DNA of 64,000 bases from Bacteroidota bacterium. Its GTDB lineage: Bacteria > Bacteroidota > Bacteroidia > Cytophagales > Cyclobacteriaceae. The notes under the pieces are model-generated. The model was not told the DNA's origin and did not search any database. It was given only the letters and a program-made list of their open reading frames with translations. A program made the position numbers and the translations under genes. This document shows, in pieces, positions 45,276-54,393 of this stretch (position 1 is the stretch's first letter; each line of letters begins with the position of its first letter). The stretch spans positions 17,644-81,643 of the forward strand of contig JAEZGH010000194.1 in NCBI GenBank assembly GCA_023417065.1, given 5' to 3'.

Positions 45276-46286
45276 ATGGGTTTCAGGACGCTGACGATTT
45301 CCACCCTGGTGGCGGTATATGTGTTGATTCTGGTAGGTGGCATCGTTCGTAGCACCGGCTCGGGGATGGGGTGTCCCGATTGGCCCAGGTGTTTTGGCAG
45401 CTGGGTGCCCCCAACTTCGGTAGAGGAGCTGCCGTCGGACTACAAAGAGATTTACGCAGAATTTCGTAATAAGAAGAACCAGCGATTCGCAAAGGTTCTT
45501 TCTGGGTTGGGGATGAAAGAAACCGCCCACGAAATTCTCAACGATCCCTCGGTTCTGGTTGAAAATGATTTCAATCCTACGAAAACCTGGATCGAATATA
45601 TCAACCGTATCGTCGGTGTGATAATAGGGTTTATGATTATTGGCGTTTTCGTCGCATCTCTCCGGTTCTGGAAGGAACAACGAAAACTGACCATTGTGGC
45701 GTTCTTAACATTGGTGCTCGTGATTTTTCAGGGATGGATTGGATCCATCGTGGTGTCGACGAATCTTACGCCGTGGACGATTACCGTTCACATGTTCCTG
45801 GCACTCGTGCTGGTGGCGATGCTGATCTGGCTGGTTAATGCAACGTCATCCGGACGCAGAATCTCTTCATCGCTTGGGTTCTGGTGGCTTATTGCAGCTA
45901 TGGCGACCCTGCTGGTGCAGATACTGCTAGGGACACACGTACGCGAGGCGATAGATGAGGTAGCAACAACACTTCCGCGAGAGGGCTGGATTGAGGGTAT
46001 TGAAAGTACGTTCAGTATTCACCGTTCCTTTTCATGGATGGTGGTGCTGGTTCACCTGGGATTGATTTTCAGGCTGTTTAAAGCAGAAGGATTCAAATCC
46101 CTGTCGATGGTGCTGATTGTATTGATCCTCGCCACAATACTGACCGGCGCGGGGATGGCGTACTTTGCGGTTCCAGCGTTTCTGCAGCCGATCCACTTGT
46201 TACTCGCAACAGTAACGTTTGGTATCCAGTTTCTGATGCTCCTGAAGATCAGCCCAAAAGAACATTTTGAGATTACAACAGGATGA
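45276..46286 (+). CDS. ctaA: Heme A synthase (CtaA/COX15)
   Basis: 336 residues, about eight membrane helices. GGIVRSTGSGMGCPDWPRCFG is the family signature (cysteine pair and RxTGSG). YINRIVGVIIG and FSIHRSFSWMVVLVHL carry the heme-ligand histidines. It oxidises the C8 methyl of heme O to the formyl of heme A for CoxA. Overlaps the next gene by the four bases ATGA. Confidence 0.93.
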   Translation: MGFRTLTISTLVAVYVLILVGGIVRSTGSGMGCPDWPRCFGSWVPPTSVEELPSDYKEIYAEFRNKKNQRFAKVLSGLGMKETAHEILNDPSVLVENDFNPTKTWIEYINRIVGVIIGFMIIGVFVASLRFWKEQRKLTIVAFLTLVLVIFQGWIGSIVVSTNLTPWTITVHMFLALVLVAMLIWLVNATSSGRRISSSLGFWWLIAAMATLLVQILLGTHVREAIDEVATTLPREGWIEGIESTFSIHRSFSWMVVLVHLGLIFRLFKAEGFKSLSMVLIVLILATILTGAGMAYFAVPAFLQPIHLLLATVTFGIQFLMLLKISPKEHFEITTG

Positions 46287-47179
46287 TTGCAAGTGAGGTA
46301 AATAGTCTTTCGATTTTCACCGTGGCTTCCGCCAGGGCTAAAGCATTTTCAGAAATGCTGAAGTTCAGGCTATCGCTGCTGGTGGCCTTTTCGTGTGCGT
46401 TTGGGTTTGTGCTCGCTTCACCTGAGTTTCAGTGGAGCACATTGATCATGCTGTTCCTCGGAGGCTTTCTGCTCTCCGGCGCATCTATCGTTATTAATCA
46501 GATCAAGGAACGCGAGTTCGATAAACTGATGTCGCGTACAAAGAACCGACCCCTGCCAACGGAGCGCGTAACGGTTCAGGAAGCTGCAATATTCGGCGTT
46601 ATCTGTGCCATCGCTGCAGTGGTTATCCTCTGGGTTTTTACTAACCCATTGACTACTGGTCTTTCAATCATATCGATGGTGCTATACAGTTTTGTATACA
46701 CTCCGCTTAAGCGGGTTGGCCCCATTGCTGTACTCGTAGGCGCAATTCCCGGCGCTCTTCCACCACTACTTGGATGGACCGCCGCGACCGGAGTTATTTC
46801 TCATGAAGCATTAATCATCTTTGGAATCCAGTTTATCTGGCAATTTCCCCATTTCTGGGCAATCGCCTGGGTGGCTGATGAAGACTATCGGAAGGCGGGA
46901 TTCAAGTTATTGCCTTCCGGAGGAACCAAAGATATTAACACGGCAATTCAGATCATGATCTATACGATGTTTCTGATTCCACTGGGATTACTTCCCGCGA
47001 CTTTCGGTATCACCGGAATTACTTCCGCCGTGGTTGCCACAGTATGTGGTGTGCTGTTTTTCTCGCAGACTTTCTCGCTTCTAAAAACGGGAGATCGAAA
47101 GTCAGCGCTGAAAATTATGTTTGGATCATTTCTATATCTGCCGATCGTACAGATCGCGTATTTGTTGGACAAAGTTTAA
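46283..47179 (+). CDS. ctaB: Protoheme IX farnesyltransferase (heme O synthase)
   Basis: 298 residues, UbiA-family membrane prenyltransferase. INQIKEREFDKLMSRTKNRPLP gives the first Asp-rich/Arg motif (NxxxxxxDxxMxRTxxRPLP); YTPLKR, GAIPGALPPLLGW and DEDYRKAGFKLLP are further conserved segments. It attaches the farnesyl group to heme B for heme A synthesis. Translationally coupled to ctaA and followed 19 bases later by a subunit III gene. Confidence 0.95.
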   Translation: MIASEVNSLSIFTVASARAKAFSEMLKFRLSLLVAFSCAFGFVLASPEFQWSTLIMLFLGGFLLSGASIVINQIKEREFDKLMSRTKNRPLPTERVTVQEAAIFGVICAIAAVVILWVFTNPLTTGLSIISMVLYSFVYTPLKRVGPIAVLVGAIPGALPPLLGWTAATGVISHEALIIFGIQFIWQFPHFWAIAWVADEDYRKAGFKLLPSGGTKDINTAIQIMIYTMFLIPLGLLPATFGITGITSAVVATVCGVLFFSQTFSLLKTGDRKSALKIMFGSFLYLPIVQIAYLLDKV

Positions 47180-47198
47180 AGTGGAGGAGAATAAGGAT

Positions 47199-47783
47199 AT
47201 GGATGCAGAATTAAAGTTAGTCGAAGAGGCCCGCAAGCCATTGTCGATGAACCCGAAGAAGTTTGCCCTGTGGCTGTTCATAGTTACTGTGATCATGCTT
47301 TTCGGTGCCTGGACAAGTGCCTATATCGTAAAGCGTGCAGATACTGGCTGGGCGGAAATTAACCTGCCCTGGCATTTCTGGCTGAACACCTGGATCATCA
47401 TTACGAGTAGTGCGACGCTGTTCTTCGCAACGCGTGCGGCGCGCCGCGATAATCTGGAGTTACTCAAGGTGATGATGATACTCACCGTGATCCTGGGGGG
47501 TGCATTTCTGGTGGGGCAGTACCTTGCATTTGGTGAGCTGATTGCGTTAAGCCAGCACTTCACCGGCGGGAATGTTTCACATTCGTTTATTTACGTCCTG
47601 ACGGGGGCTCACGGCGTGCACGTCATCAGCGGAGTGATCGTTTTGATCGTGTCACTGGTCAATGCATTCCGGTATAAGATACATTCGCAAAACATGGATG
47701 GCATCGAAATGTGCGCAACGTACTGGCACTTTTTGGGCATACTTTGGCTATATTTGTTCATATTTTTAATAGTGAACCGATAG
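47199..47783 (+). CDS. Cytochrome c oxidase subunit III-like protein (first copy)
   Basis: 194 residues from ATG 47199 (MDAELKLVEEARKP), with five membrane helices. The late part GAHGVHVISGVIVLIVSL, and WHFLGILWLYLFIFL at the end, match subunit III. Shorter than the second copy at 47854; both are intact and each starts with its own ATG, so this is gene duplication, not a split gene. The frame extends upstream into ctaB but that is not family-like. Confidence 0.9.
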   Translation: MDAELKLVEEARKPLSMNPKKFALWLFIVTVIMLFGAWTSAYIVKRADTGWAEINLPWHFWLNTWIIITSSATLFFATRAARRDNLELLKVMMILTVILGGAFLVGQYLAFGELIALSQHFTGGNVSHSFIYVLTGAHGVHVISGVIVLIVSLVNAFRYKIHSQNMDGIEMCATYWHFLGILWLYLFIFLIVNR

Positions 47784-47853
47784 GCCGGCAGGGTCTGGAC
47801 TGAATACCAGATTTAGAAGCATAGATTAATTTTAAACCGACTATACAAAACAA

Positions 47854-48600
47854 ATGGCAAGTACTCCTGTGACACCGGCTCCGGGCCGCAGCGTTTGGGA
47901 TGGTGGCGTTTCACCGCTGGGCGCCAGCTATGGGAAGCTAATGATGTGGTTTTTCCTTCTGTCCGATGCGTTCACATTCTCCGCATTACTGATAACATAT
48001 GGTCTGGTGCGTTCTGCACACGTGGCGTACGCCGGCCCCGTTGACGAATTTGTATTCTCTCCTGAATACTGGCCGATACCGGAAATGGTGTTCGACGCCA
48101 TTCCTTTCGTGCACGGTGGGCACTACCCACTGGTGTTCGTAGGTATCATGACCTTCATCCTCATCATGAGCTCCGTAACCATGGTACTGGCTGTTGAAGC
48201 TGGCCATCGTATGGATCGCGCAGCTGTGGAAAAATGGATGCTCTGGACTATTCTCGGAGGACTTACCTTCCTTGGTTGCCAGGCATGGGAGTGGACTCAC
48301 TTTATCGTGGGAACAGACGCAGGTACCACATTAGCAGATGGAACGAAAATCTTCGGCGCCAGCCTGAAACAAAACCAATATGGACCGCCTGACTTCGCGG
48401 GATTCTTTTTCTTCATTACAGGGTTCCACGGATTCCACGTATTCTCCGGTGTATGTCTGAACTTCATGGTGTACTACAACACGGTCATGGGTGTCTATGA
48501 TCGCAGAGGCCACTATGAAATGGTCGAAAAGGTCGGTCTGTACTGGCACTTTGTTGACCTTGTATGGGTATTCGTGTTCACTTTCTTTTATCTGGTTTAA
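47854..48600 (+). CDS. coxC: Cytochrome c oxidase subunit III (second copy)
   Basis: 248 residues. GKLMMWFFLLSDAFTFSALLITYG opens the first helix pair; GFHGFHVFSGVCLNFMV and YWHFVDLVWVFVFTFFYL are the classical subunit III end. A periplasmic insertion (about 65-95) is rich in aromatic residues. It stabilises CoxA and the proton-uptake side. The pairing of two subunit III-like genes before subunit IV is common in this operon type. Confidence 0.92.
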   Translation: MASTPVTPAPGRSVWDGGVSPLGASYGKLMMWFFLLSDAFTFSALLITYGLVRSAHVAYAGPVDEFVFSPEYWPIPEMVFDAIPFVHGGHYPLVFVGIMTFILIMSSVTMVLAVEAGHRMDRAAVEKWMLWTILGGLTFLGCQAWEWTHFIVGTDAGTTLADGTKIFGASLKQNQYGPPDFAGFFFFITGFHGFHVFSGVCLNFMVYYNTVMGVYDRRGHYEMVEKVGLYWHFVDLVWVFVFTFFYLV

Positions 48601-48626
48601 TCGATCAATATTTAATAGTCATTCGC

Positions 48627-48959
48627 ATGGCACATACGGAAGAACAAGTTCAGATTAATGTGATACCGCCTGACAAGGCAAAAATCCGGAAACTCTGGAC
48701 AGTAGCCGGCATCCTGCTGTTTGTAACAATAATCGAATTTATCATTGCCTTCACACTCGACGCAGGGGTGTCCAAAACTACGATATTCATCCTGCTCACA
48801 ATTGTGAAAGCTGCTTATATCGTTGGTGAATTCATGCACCTTAAGTATGAAGTAAAGGTATTGTTCTGGTCTATCATGATTCCGCTGGTGTTTATCATCT
48901 GGATGCTGGTGGCCTTCATCTATGAAGGATTCGCTATTGCCGAAGCCCTGGGAAATTGA
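48627..48959 (+). CDS. Cytochrome c oxidase subunit IV
   Basis: 110 residues from ATG 48627 (MAHTEEQVQINVIPPDKAK). Three membrane helices; the middle loop has KAAYIVGEFMHLKYEVK, a typical bacterial subunit IV (COX4_pro) motif. The in-frame extension upstream overlaps the previous stop and is not used. Followed by an intrinsic terminator, so it likely closes the main oxidase transcript. Confidence 0.9.
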   Translation: MAHTEEQVQINVIPPDKAKIRKLWTVAGILLFVTIIEFIIAFTLDAGVSKTTIFILLTIVKAAYIVGEFMHLKYEVKVLFWSIMIPLVFIIWMLVAFIYEGFAIAEALGN

Positions 48960-48979
48960 CCATGTTAACAAATTTCACG

Positions 48980-49016
48980 AAAGGCTTAAGGGACAATCTT
49001 AAGCCTTTTGTTTTTT
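48980..49016 (+). terminator. Intrinsic terminator after oxidase subunit IV
   Basis: AAAGGCTTAAG (48980-48990) pairs perfectly with CTTAAGCCTTT (48998-49008) around a seven-base loop and is followed by TGTTTTTT. It separates the structural oxidase genes from the accessory genes that begin at 49041. Confidence 0.88.
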
Positions 49017-49040
49017 ATCGATGAGGTGAATTCCGGCGTA

Positions 49041-49514
49041 ATGAAATCCAAAAAAATTATCTTCCTGTTTGTTGCTCTCCTGGTTCCCAGTATCGTTTTT
49101 GTCTTTCTGAAGATGTTTGGGAAGAACCAGTTCGATGTCGACGTTCTTTACACAGACAACATGCCTGAGTTTACGGATAAATGCAATGCGTCCTATACCC
49201 TTCCATATCATATCCCTGACTCCGTGTTCACCGGGTTAAACAAGGGCGATTCTGCCGTATTTGTCTATTTCGGTGATGCGAATACTAACTTTATCAATCG
49301 CGTGCTTTCACGCTATTCCAGTGATCCCGTAGGGCATAAGGTGTTCGATAAAAGCAATGCGGTTCTCAGGGAATGTATTTTCATTCTGGAGGAACCTTTT
49401 GACGTAGCTTTGGTTGATACAAAAGGAAGAATACGTGGTCAGTACAACTCATCCGAAAGGGAGGAAGTAGACAGACTCATTACTGAACTGGCAATTCTTT
49501 TAAGAAAATATTAA
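49041..49514 (+). CDS. Membrane-anchored Sco-position protein without CxxxC
   Basis: 157 residues from ATG 49041. One N-terminal helix (IIFLFVALLVPSIVFVFL) and a soluble domain. Its place (after subunit IV, before DUF420) is where a SCO/SenC copper chaperone is usual, and the secondary-structure layout (SAVFVYFGDANTNFINRVL, then FDVALVDTKGRIRGQYN) recalls the thioredoxin fold. The copper-binding CxxxC is missing: only Cys at KCNAS and RECIF are seen. It may be a degenerate or non-copper Sco relative; the family assignment is by position and pattern only. Confidence 0.65.
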   Translation: MKSKKIIFLFVALLVPSIVFVFLKMFGKNQFDVDVLYTDNMPEFTDKCNASYTLPYHIPDSVFTGLNKGDSAVFVYFGDANTNFINRVLSRYSSDPVGHKVFDKSNAVLRECIFILEEPFDVALVDTKGRIRGQYNSSEREEVDRLITELAILLRKY

Positions 49515-50051
49515 ATGGAAACTGCTACAGGATCAACGGCTGCGAAGGAACCTTATCGCAAACTCATCATCGGATTGTCGGTCATCCTGCCTTTGGCCGT
49601 GGCGGTATTGTTTCGCGTAAAAATCCCAGGCTACGATTTCTCTTTTCTTCCCCCCATATATGCGACAATTAACGGTCTGACAGCGTTGCTTCTGGTCACC
49701 GCGGTGATTGCTATCAAACAAGGTAAACGCTCGCTGCACGAAGCACTTGTTAAAACCTGCCTCGGGTTGTCGTTGACCTTTCTGATAATGTATGTCGCCT
49801 ATCATATGACGAGTGATTCAACACCGTTTGGCGGAACCGGTATGATAAGATATGTGTATTTCTTCATATTAATCACACACATCGTGCTTTCTGTAGTCAT
49901 TATTCCTATTGTTCTTTTTACGTATGCAAGAGGTCTTGCCGGCAATTTTGAGCGCCACAGAAGACTGGCAAAATGGGCCTTTCCATTATGGCTGTATGTT
50001 GCCATTACGGGCGTAGTTGTTTACCTTATGATAAGTCCATATTATTCGTAG
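49515..50051 (+). CDS. DUF420 membrane protein
   Basis: 178 residues with five membrane helices. DUF420-type segments: FLPPIYATINGLTALLLVTAVIAIKQGKRSLHEALVKTCL (only partly quoted in motifs: ATINGLTA, GKRSLHEALV) and HIVLSVVIIPIVLFTYARGL with ERHRRLAKWAFPLWLYVAITGVVVYLM. Such proteins occur beside cytochrome oxidase genes (CtaM/YozB-like) and are thought to help oxidase assembly. Starts immediately after the previous stop codon. Confidence 0.88.
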   Translation: METATGSTAAKEPYRKLIIGLSVILPLAVAVLFRVKIPGYDFSFLPPIYATINGLTALLLVTAVIAIKQGKRSLHEALVKTCLGLSLTFLIMYVAYHMTSDSTPFGGTGMIRYVYFFILITHIVLSVVIIPIVLFTYARGLAGNFERHRRLAKWAFPLWLYVAITGVVVYLMISPYYS

Positions 50052-50055
50052 ATCT

Positions 50056-50310
50056 ATGGCAAGACGAGTTCTGATATTATCCCTGGTATTTCTGACGGTA
50101 CACGCTGGCGACATTTTCGCGCAGTGTGCCATGTGCAGGACGCAGCTTGAAAACAACGTCTCAAATGGTAATCCCGGAATAGCGGCGGGGATAAACACCG
50201 GAATCCTTTATCTGTTGTCAATGCCTTATCTGGCCGCGGTTGTCATTGGATACTTGTGGATTAAATCAAGCAAGAATGCGCGCAAAAACGTATCTGGGGG
50301 CGCTGCTTAA
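50056..50310 (+). CDS. Small membrane protein with CAMC motif
   Basis: 84 residues. Signal peptide ending IFAQ, then CAMCRTQLENN, a CxxC that could bind metal or heme-free copper, and one membrane helix (LYLLSMPYLAAVVIGYLWI). Tiny conserved-looking gene between DUF420 and DUF983 genes; a role in oxidase biogenesis is inferred from position only. Its last 35 bases overlap the start of the DUF983 gene in another frame. Confidence 0.72.
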   Translation: MARRVLILSLVFLTVHAGDIFAQCAMCRTQLENNVSNGNPGIAAGINTGILYLLSMPYLAAVVIGYLWIKSSKNARKNVSGGAA

Positions 50311-50656
50311 GGGACGCTGCCCGCGATGCCGCGAAGGAGTGATGTTTTCTCACGGCGCCTATAATCTGAAGCGTTTCAGCCTGATGAACGAGTATTGCCC
50401 GCACTGCGGTGTGCGCCTCGAACCCGAGCCAGGCTTCTATCAGGGGGCAATGTATGTCAGTTACGCATTCACCGTAGCCACTCTCGTTGTTCTCAGCGTT
50501 ATCCTGTTTTTTGCGGGTAATCCATCAGAATGGACAACGATTTCAATCATAATCGCGGTGATGTTTCTGTTGGCGCCGCTGAACTATCGTTATTCCCGCA
50601 TCCTTTATCTCTACCTTTTCGGCGGATTAAGCCGCAAAGCAAAGCGGCGGGACTAA
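50276..50656 (+). CDS. DUF983 zinc-ribbon membrane protein
   Basis: 126 residues from ATG 50276 (MRAKTYLGALLKGRCPRC). Two CxxC knuckles (CPRC and CPHC) form a zinc ribbon before two membrane helices. DUF983 proteins frequently accompany cytochrome oxidase genes; function unknown. It overlaps the CAMC gene, which suggests coupled translation. The longer frame from 50240 is not needed. Confidence 0.85.
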   Translation: MRAKTYLGALLKGRCPRCREGVMFSHGAYNLKRFSLMNEYCPHCGVRLEPEPGFYQGAMYVSYAFTVATLVVLSVILFFAGNPSEWTTISIIIAVMFLLAPLNYRYSRILYLYLFGGLSRKAKRRD

Positions 50657-50711
50657 CCCTTGGCCACTTTTGCACAATCTTTGTTAACTTTAAACTATTC
50701 ACCTTCGAAGA

Positions 50712-53700
50712 TTGGATTCATATATCAGGGTCTTGGCAATTCTTACTGTCCTGCTTCTTGCGTCAGGATTAGCAACCCTGTATTGGTCCGGCAAACACGA
50801 CTTGCCCGAACGCGTAGCCGAAAGGGTCGCTGAACGACTGGAAAGCCAGCTTATCTCGATGGATGAAACTGCCTCTGGACTGGCCGAGGAGTTCAAGACA
50901 AACCCTGCTTATGAATTACCGCCGAATGCCGACTTCTCGTTCTACGTAATTGCCAACTATCGCGTGGTTCGCTGGAACGATCATCACTTTGTTCCCTCGG
51001 TAGCCTCCGTGCAAGACGAATTCAGCATACGTTTTCTTAAAGACGGCAACAGCGATTACGTTGCGCGCAAATGGAACATCAGCCAGGGACGCTTTCTGGT
51101 GGGCGTGATCACGCTGTCGCGGAAATTTCCAATCACGAACAACTACCTCAAACCGGAGTGGAACAGGAAGATATTCCCCCGGGGTAACCTCACGATCCTT
51201 GATCCTTCAGCGGATGCGGGATTCCCGGTTTGCGTGAACGGAATCTGCCCGTTCAAAATCAACTTTGTTCCAGGAGAACTTAACTCGAACGAAGGAGGCA
51301 GGTTAGCAGGCAGTGCCCTGATGTTACTCGGGATCATCGCTTCGCTGATGCTGCTTTATGAAATGCTGAAACGTTACTTCATACCTGATGTCGTCTTCGT
51401 CGGTTTGTTGGCTGCGATGGTAATCAGCAGGCTTCTGATGGCTGCAGCGGATTTCCCCGCAGGAGTGATCTCGGGGGAGCTCTTTAACCATCAGGTGTTC
51501 GCGTCGTCGGACTTCAATGCCTCGTTGGGTGACCTGCTGATCAATGAAGTCGCCTTGTTCTTCCTGTGCTACTACCTATTTAAAAATTTCTTTCGATTCC
51601 GTTCCATTCGATTCATGTTATCACGGCCGCAGCTGCGCTGGGTCTTGTCTGTCGCGTCCGCATGGATTGTTTTCTTTGCGTTGCTCTTTCCTTTTGTTGT
51701 AGTTCAGACCATCTACAATAACTCGACAATACCACTCGCGATTTCTGAAACCCTGCAGTTCGATGGACTTCGCATCGCAGCTACAGTCGCAGTAGTGCTG
51801 TCTGGCCTGTGCACGTTTCTCTTTTCCCATTGCTTTATTCGATTGCTTATAGGCGATGGAAATCGAATTCGGATATTTGTTTCGATAATTTTTGGACTGC
51901 TGGGATTCATTGTTGCAAACATCATCAGTGGGCAGTTGTTCTGGTCTACTGTTATCGTTACGCTTGTCTATTTTGTCGTAGTGTATGTGCTTCGTCTTAC
52001 TGCAAGCCTTCGCCGTCTCTCTTTTGCAACCTTTACATACTTGTTCGTCAGCGTGTTTGTAATGGCTGTCAACGCGGGATATGCGATGCATTACTTCAGC
52101 TGGCAGGAAAAGATTTCCAACATGTTCAGGTTCGGATCCAATTACATCGTTGACCGGGATTACTTCGCAGAATACTTGCTGGATGAACTTTCCAACAGGA
52201 TATCAAACGATGCTTTTATCAAGAGCCGGGTAGCCACCCCATTCCTGGGTAAAGACGCCGTTAAACAGAAAATTCGTCAGGTGTTTCTTCCCAGCTACTT
52301 CAATAAGTTTGATGTAGAGATATTCACATTCAATGCTTCCGGTCAGGCAACAGACAATCGCGCCGGCCTAACCATTACGGAGCTGCTGGCGAGTTATCAG
52401 GGCGAGGCGTCACAAACTGATTACGAAGGTGTGTATATTATGAACAGCCCCAGCGTTGATGTGACACAAAAGTATCTTGTGACTGTGCCCATAACCTGGA
52501 TGAGGGCAGTTGCCGGTTATGTCGTCGTAGAGTTTTCGCTGAAGAAGGTAATCCCTGAAAACGTGTATCCGGAACTTCTGGTCGACAACCGGTTTCTCGA
52601 AAGTTTTCGTGCTGAAGAAATCAGTTATGGTGTCTTTGCCAACAATAAACTTGTATATAGTTCCGGACCTTTTAATTACGAAGCGCTGTTCAATACAGAA
52701 TGGTTCGGTGATCCCGCTTTGCACACACAAGGTATTCAGGCTAATGGTTTTGACCATATCGCCGAAGAAGATGATGGGGGGAGAATTGCTATTGTTTCTT
52801 CGAGGCAAACTCCGGTAGAATACTCAATCGCGAACTTTTCATTTCTCCTTGTTATCGGATTAGGCGCGATCCTGATCTTTATTCTTATCCAGAGTATAAC
52901 AAGCTTCTGGCGACGTGGTAACCTATACTTCTCGGCCCGCATTCAGTTATTCCTTAACCTCGCATTCTTCCTCCCGCTCATCATTGTTAGCCTCATGAGC
53001 CTGCGTCTGACCAACAGGTCGTCTGAGAATCAAATCCTCGAGGAATACCTTGACAAGTCACGGAATTTTGCAGCGCAGGTGTCGGAAGGACTCCACCGTC
53101 ACCTTGTATCTTCCTTCGAGCCCCTTGAAAATTTTTCCGGTCAACTGACTGAACTGACGCAACTGGCAGATCTGGAGGCGAATGTCTACTACGTCACAGG
53201 AACGCTGCTGGCAACGAGTCAGCCACTTATCTTTGAAAACAAATTGTTGTCAGAGTATATCAATCCCGTTGCGTTTCGCAATATGAAAAACGGCGCTAAT
53301 CAGTTTATTGAAACTGAACATGTCGGAACGCTGGAGTATTTCACCGCCTATGCTGCCCTTAAGGCACCCTCAAGCGGGGCAGTGATTGGTATTGTAGGGA
53401 TTCCTTTTTTTCAATCCGTGTATTCGACGGAGCGTATTCAAATCAGCGTGCTGGCTAACATTTTGAATATCTTCTCGCTCATTTTCATTGTACTCGTTGC
53501 GCTGTCGTATTTTGTTACGCAATGGCTCACGTTTCCGCTGACGTTCATTACACAGTCGTTACGCAGGACATCGCTTACGAGAACAAATGAACCTCTGGTG
53601 TGGAAGGCAGATGATGAGATTGGTCTCATGGTGAAGGAATACAATCAAATGCTTTACTCGTTGAGCGAAAGCAAAGCTGAACTTGAACAAACGCAACGCG

Positions 53701-54365
53701 AACGCGCCTGGCGGGATATGGCTCAGCAGGTTGCCCATGAGATCAAGAACCCGCTGACGCCTATGAAGCTGACGTTGCAGCAACTCGAACGAAATCTGGA
53801 GAACGGTAAAGCAGGGCCGGAGAAGATTCAAAAAGCTATTGCGTCGTTACTCATCCAGGTGAACACGTTGAACGACATCGCGTCGTCATTCAGCGCATTT
53901 GCAAAGATGCCGGAGCCCGTCATGAAGCCGTTGGAACTGGTGTCATTGCTCAGGCGAATAGTAGACCTTCACAGTCAGTCGGGAGAACTTAAAACGGATA
54001 TCCCGGTGCGTGAACTCTGGGTGGTTGGTGATGAACAAATGCTCGGAAGGACATTCAGCAATCTTATACTTAATGCCCTGCAATCTGCCATACCGGGAGA
54101 AGCGATCCGTGTAATTATCAGCATTAATCCGGGTGTTGAAAATGTAACGATTGTCGTTCAGGACAACGGCAAAGGTATAGAGCCAGAGTTGGCTGAAAGG
54201 ATTTTTATCCCGCATTTCACCACGAAGAAATCCGGCTCCGGTCTTGGGTTGGCAATTGCGCGTCAGTCTATCGAACACATGCGCGGGAAACTTTGGTTTA
54301 CTACAGAAGTTGGCAAAGGTACCACATTCTTCGTTCAGCTTCCTCGCAGGCCAGAAGAGAAGTAA
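50712..54365 (+). CDS. Large membrane sensor histidine kinase (NtrY-like)
   Basis: 1217 residues with a TTG start directly before an N-terminal membrane helix. Order: helix, periplasmic domain (about 40-195), a block of about seven helices (200-460), a second periplasmic domain (460-700), two helices, a third sensor-like segment (770-910), a helix, HAMP-like linker, then the kinase. His1009 is in VAHEIKNPLTPMKLT; N, G1 and G2 boxes are LILNALQSA, DNGKGIEP and GSGLGLAI. No response-regulator gene is adjacent; the nearest is at 55376. The signal sensed is unknown. Confidence 0.88.
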   Translation: MDSYIRVLAILTVLLLASGLATLYWSGKHDLPERVAERVAERLESQLISMDETASGLAEEFKTNPAYELPPNADFSFYVIANYRVVRWNDHHFVPSVASVQDEFSIRFLKDGNSDYVARKWNISQGRFLVGVITLSRKFPITNNYLKPEWNRKIFPRGNLTILDPSADAGFPVCVNGICPFKINFVPGELNSNEGGRLAGSALMLLGIIASLMLLYEMLKRYFIPDVVFVGLLAAMVISRLLMAAADFPAGVISGELFNHQVFASSDFNASLGDLLINEVALFFLCYYLFKNFFRFRSIRFMLSRPQLRWVLSVASAWIVFFALLFPFVVVQTIYNNSTIPLAISETLQFDGLRIAATVAVVLSGLCTFLFSHCFIRLLIGDGNRIRIFVSIIFGLLGFIVANIISGQLFWSTVIVTLVYFVVVYVLRLTASLRRLSFATFTYLFVSVFVMAVNAGYAMHYFSWQEKISNMFRFGSNYIVDRDYFAEYLLDELSNRISNDAFIKSRVATPFLGKDAVKQKIRQVFLPSYFNKFDVEIFTFNASGQATDNRAGLTITELLASYQGEASQTDYEGVYIMNSPSVDVTQKYLVTVPITWMRAVAGYVVVEFSLKKVIPENVYPELLVDNRFLESFRAEEISYGVFANNKLVYSSGPFNYEALFNTEWFGDPALHTQGIQANGFDHIAEEDDGGRIAIVSSRQTPVEYSIANFSFLLVIGLGAILIFILIQSITSFWRRGNLYFSARIQLFLNLAFFLPLIIVSLMSLRLTNRSSENQILEEYLDKSRNFAAQVSEGLHRHLVSSFEPLENFSGQLTELTQLADLEANVYYVTGTLLATSQPLIFENKLLSEYINPVAFRNMKNGANQFIETEHVGTLEYFTAYAALKAPSSGAVIGIVGIPFFQSVYSTERIQISVLANILNIFSLIFIVLVALSYFVTQWLTFPLTFITQSLRRTSLTRTNEPLVWKADDEIGLMVKEYNQMLYSLSESKAELEQTQRERAWRDMAQQVAHEIKNPLTPMKLTLQQLERNLENGKAGPEKIQKAIASLLIQVNTLNDIASSFSAFAKMPEPVMKPLELVSLLRRIVDLHSQSGELKTDIPVRELWVVGDEQMLGRTFSNLILNALQSAIPGEAIRVIISINPGVENVTIVVQDNGKGIEPELAERIFIPHFTTKKSGSGLGLAIARQSIEHMRGKLWFTTEVGKGTTFFVQLPRRPEEK

Positions 54366-54393
54366 TCTTTGACTTAAGAATTATACCTTTCGT

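Noticed and set aside
47199..48600. Two subunit III genes as one gene broken by a frameshift
   Set aside because: Each has its own start, complete helices and a proper end, with 70 bases between; duplication fits better.
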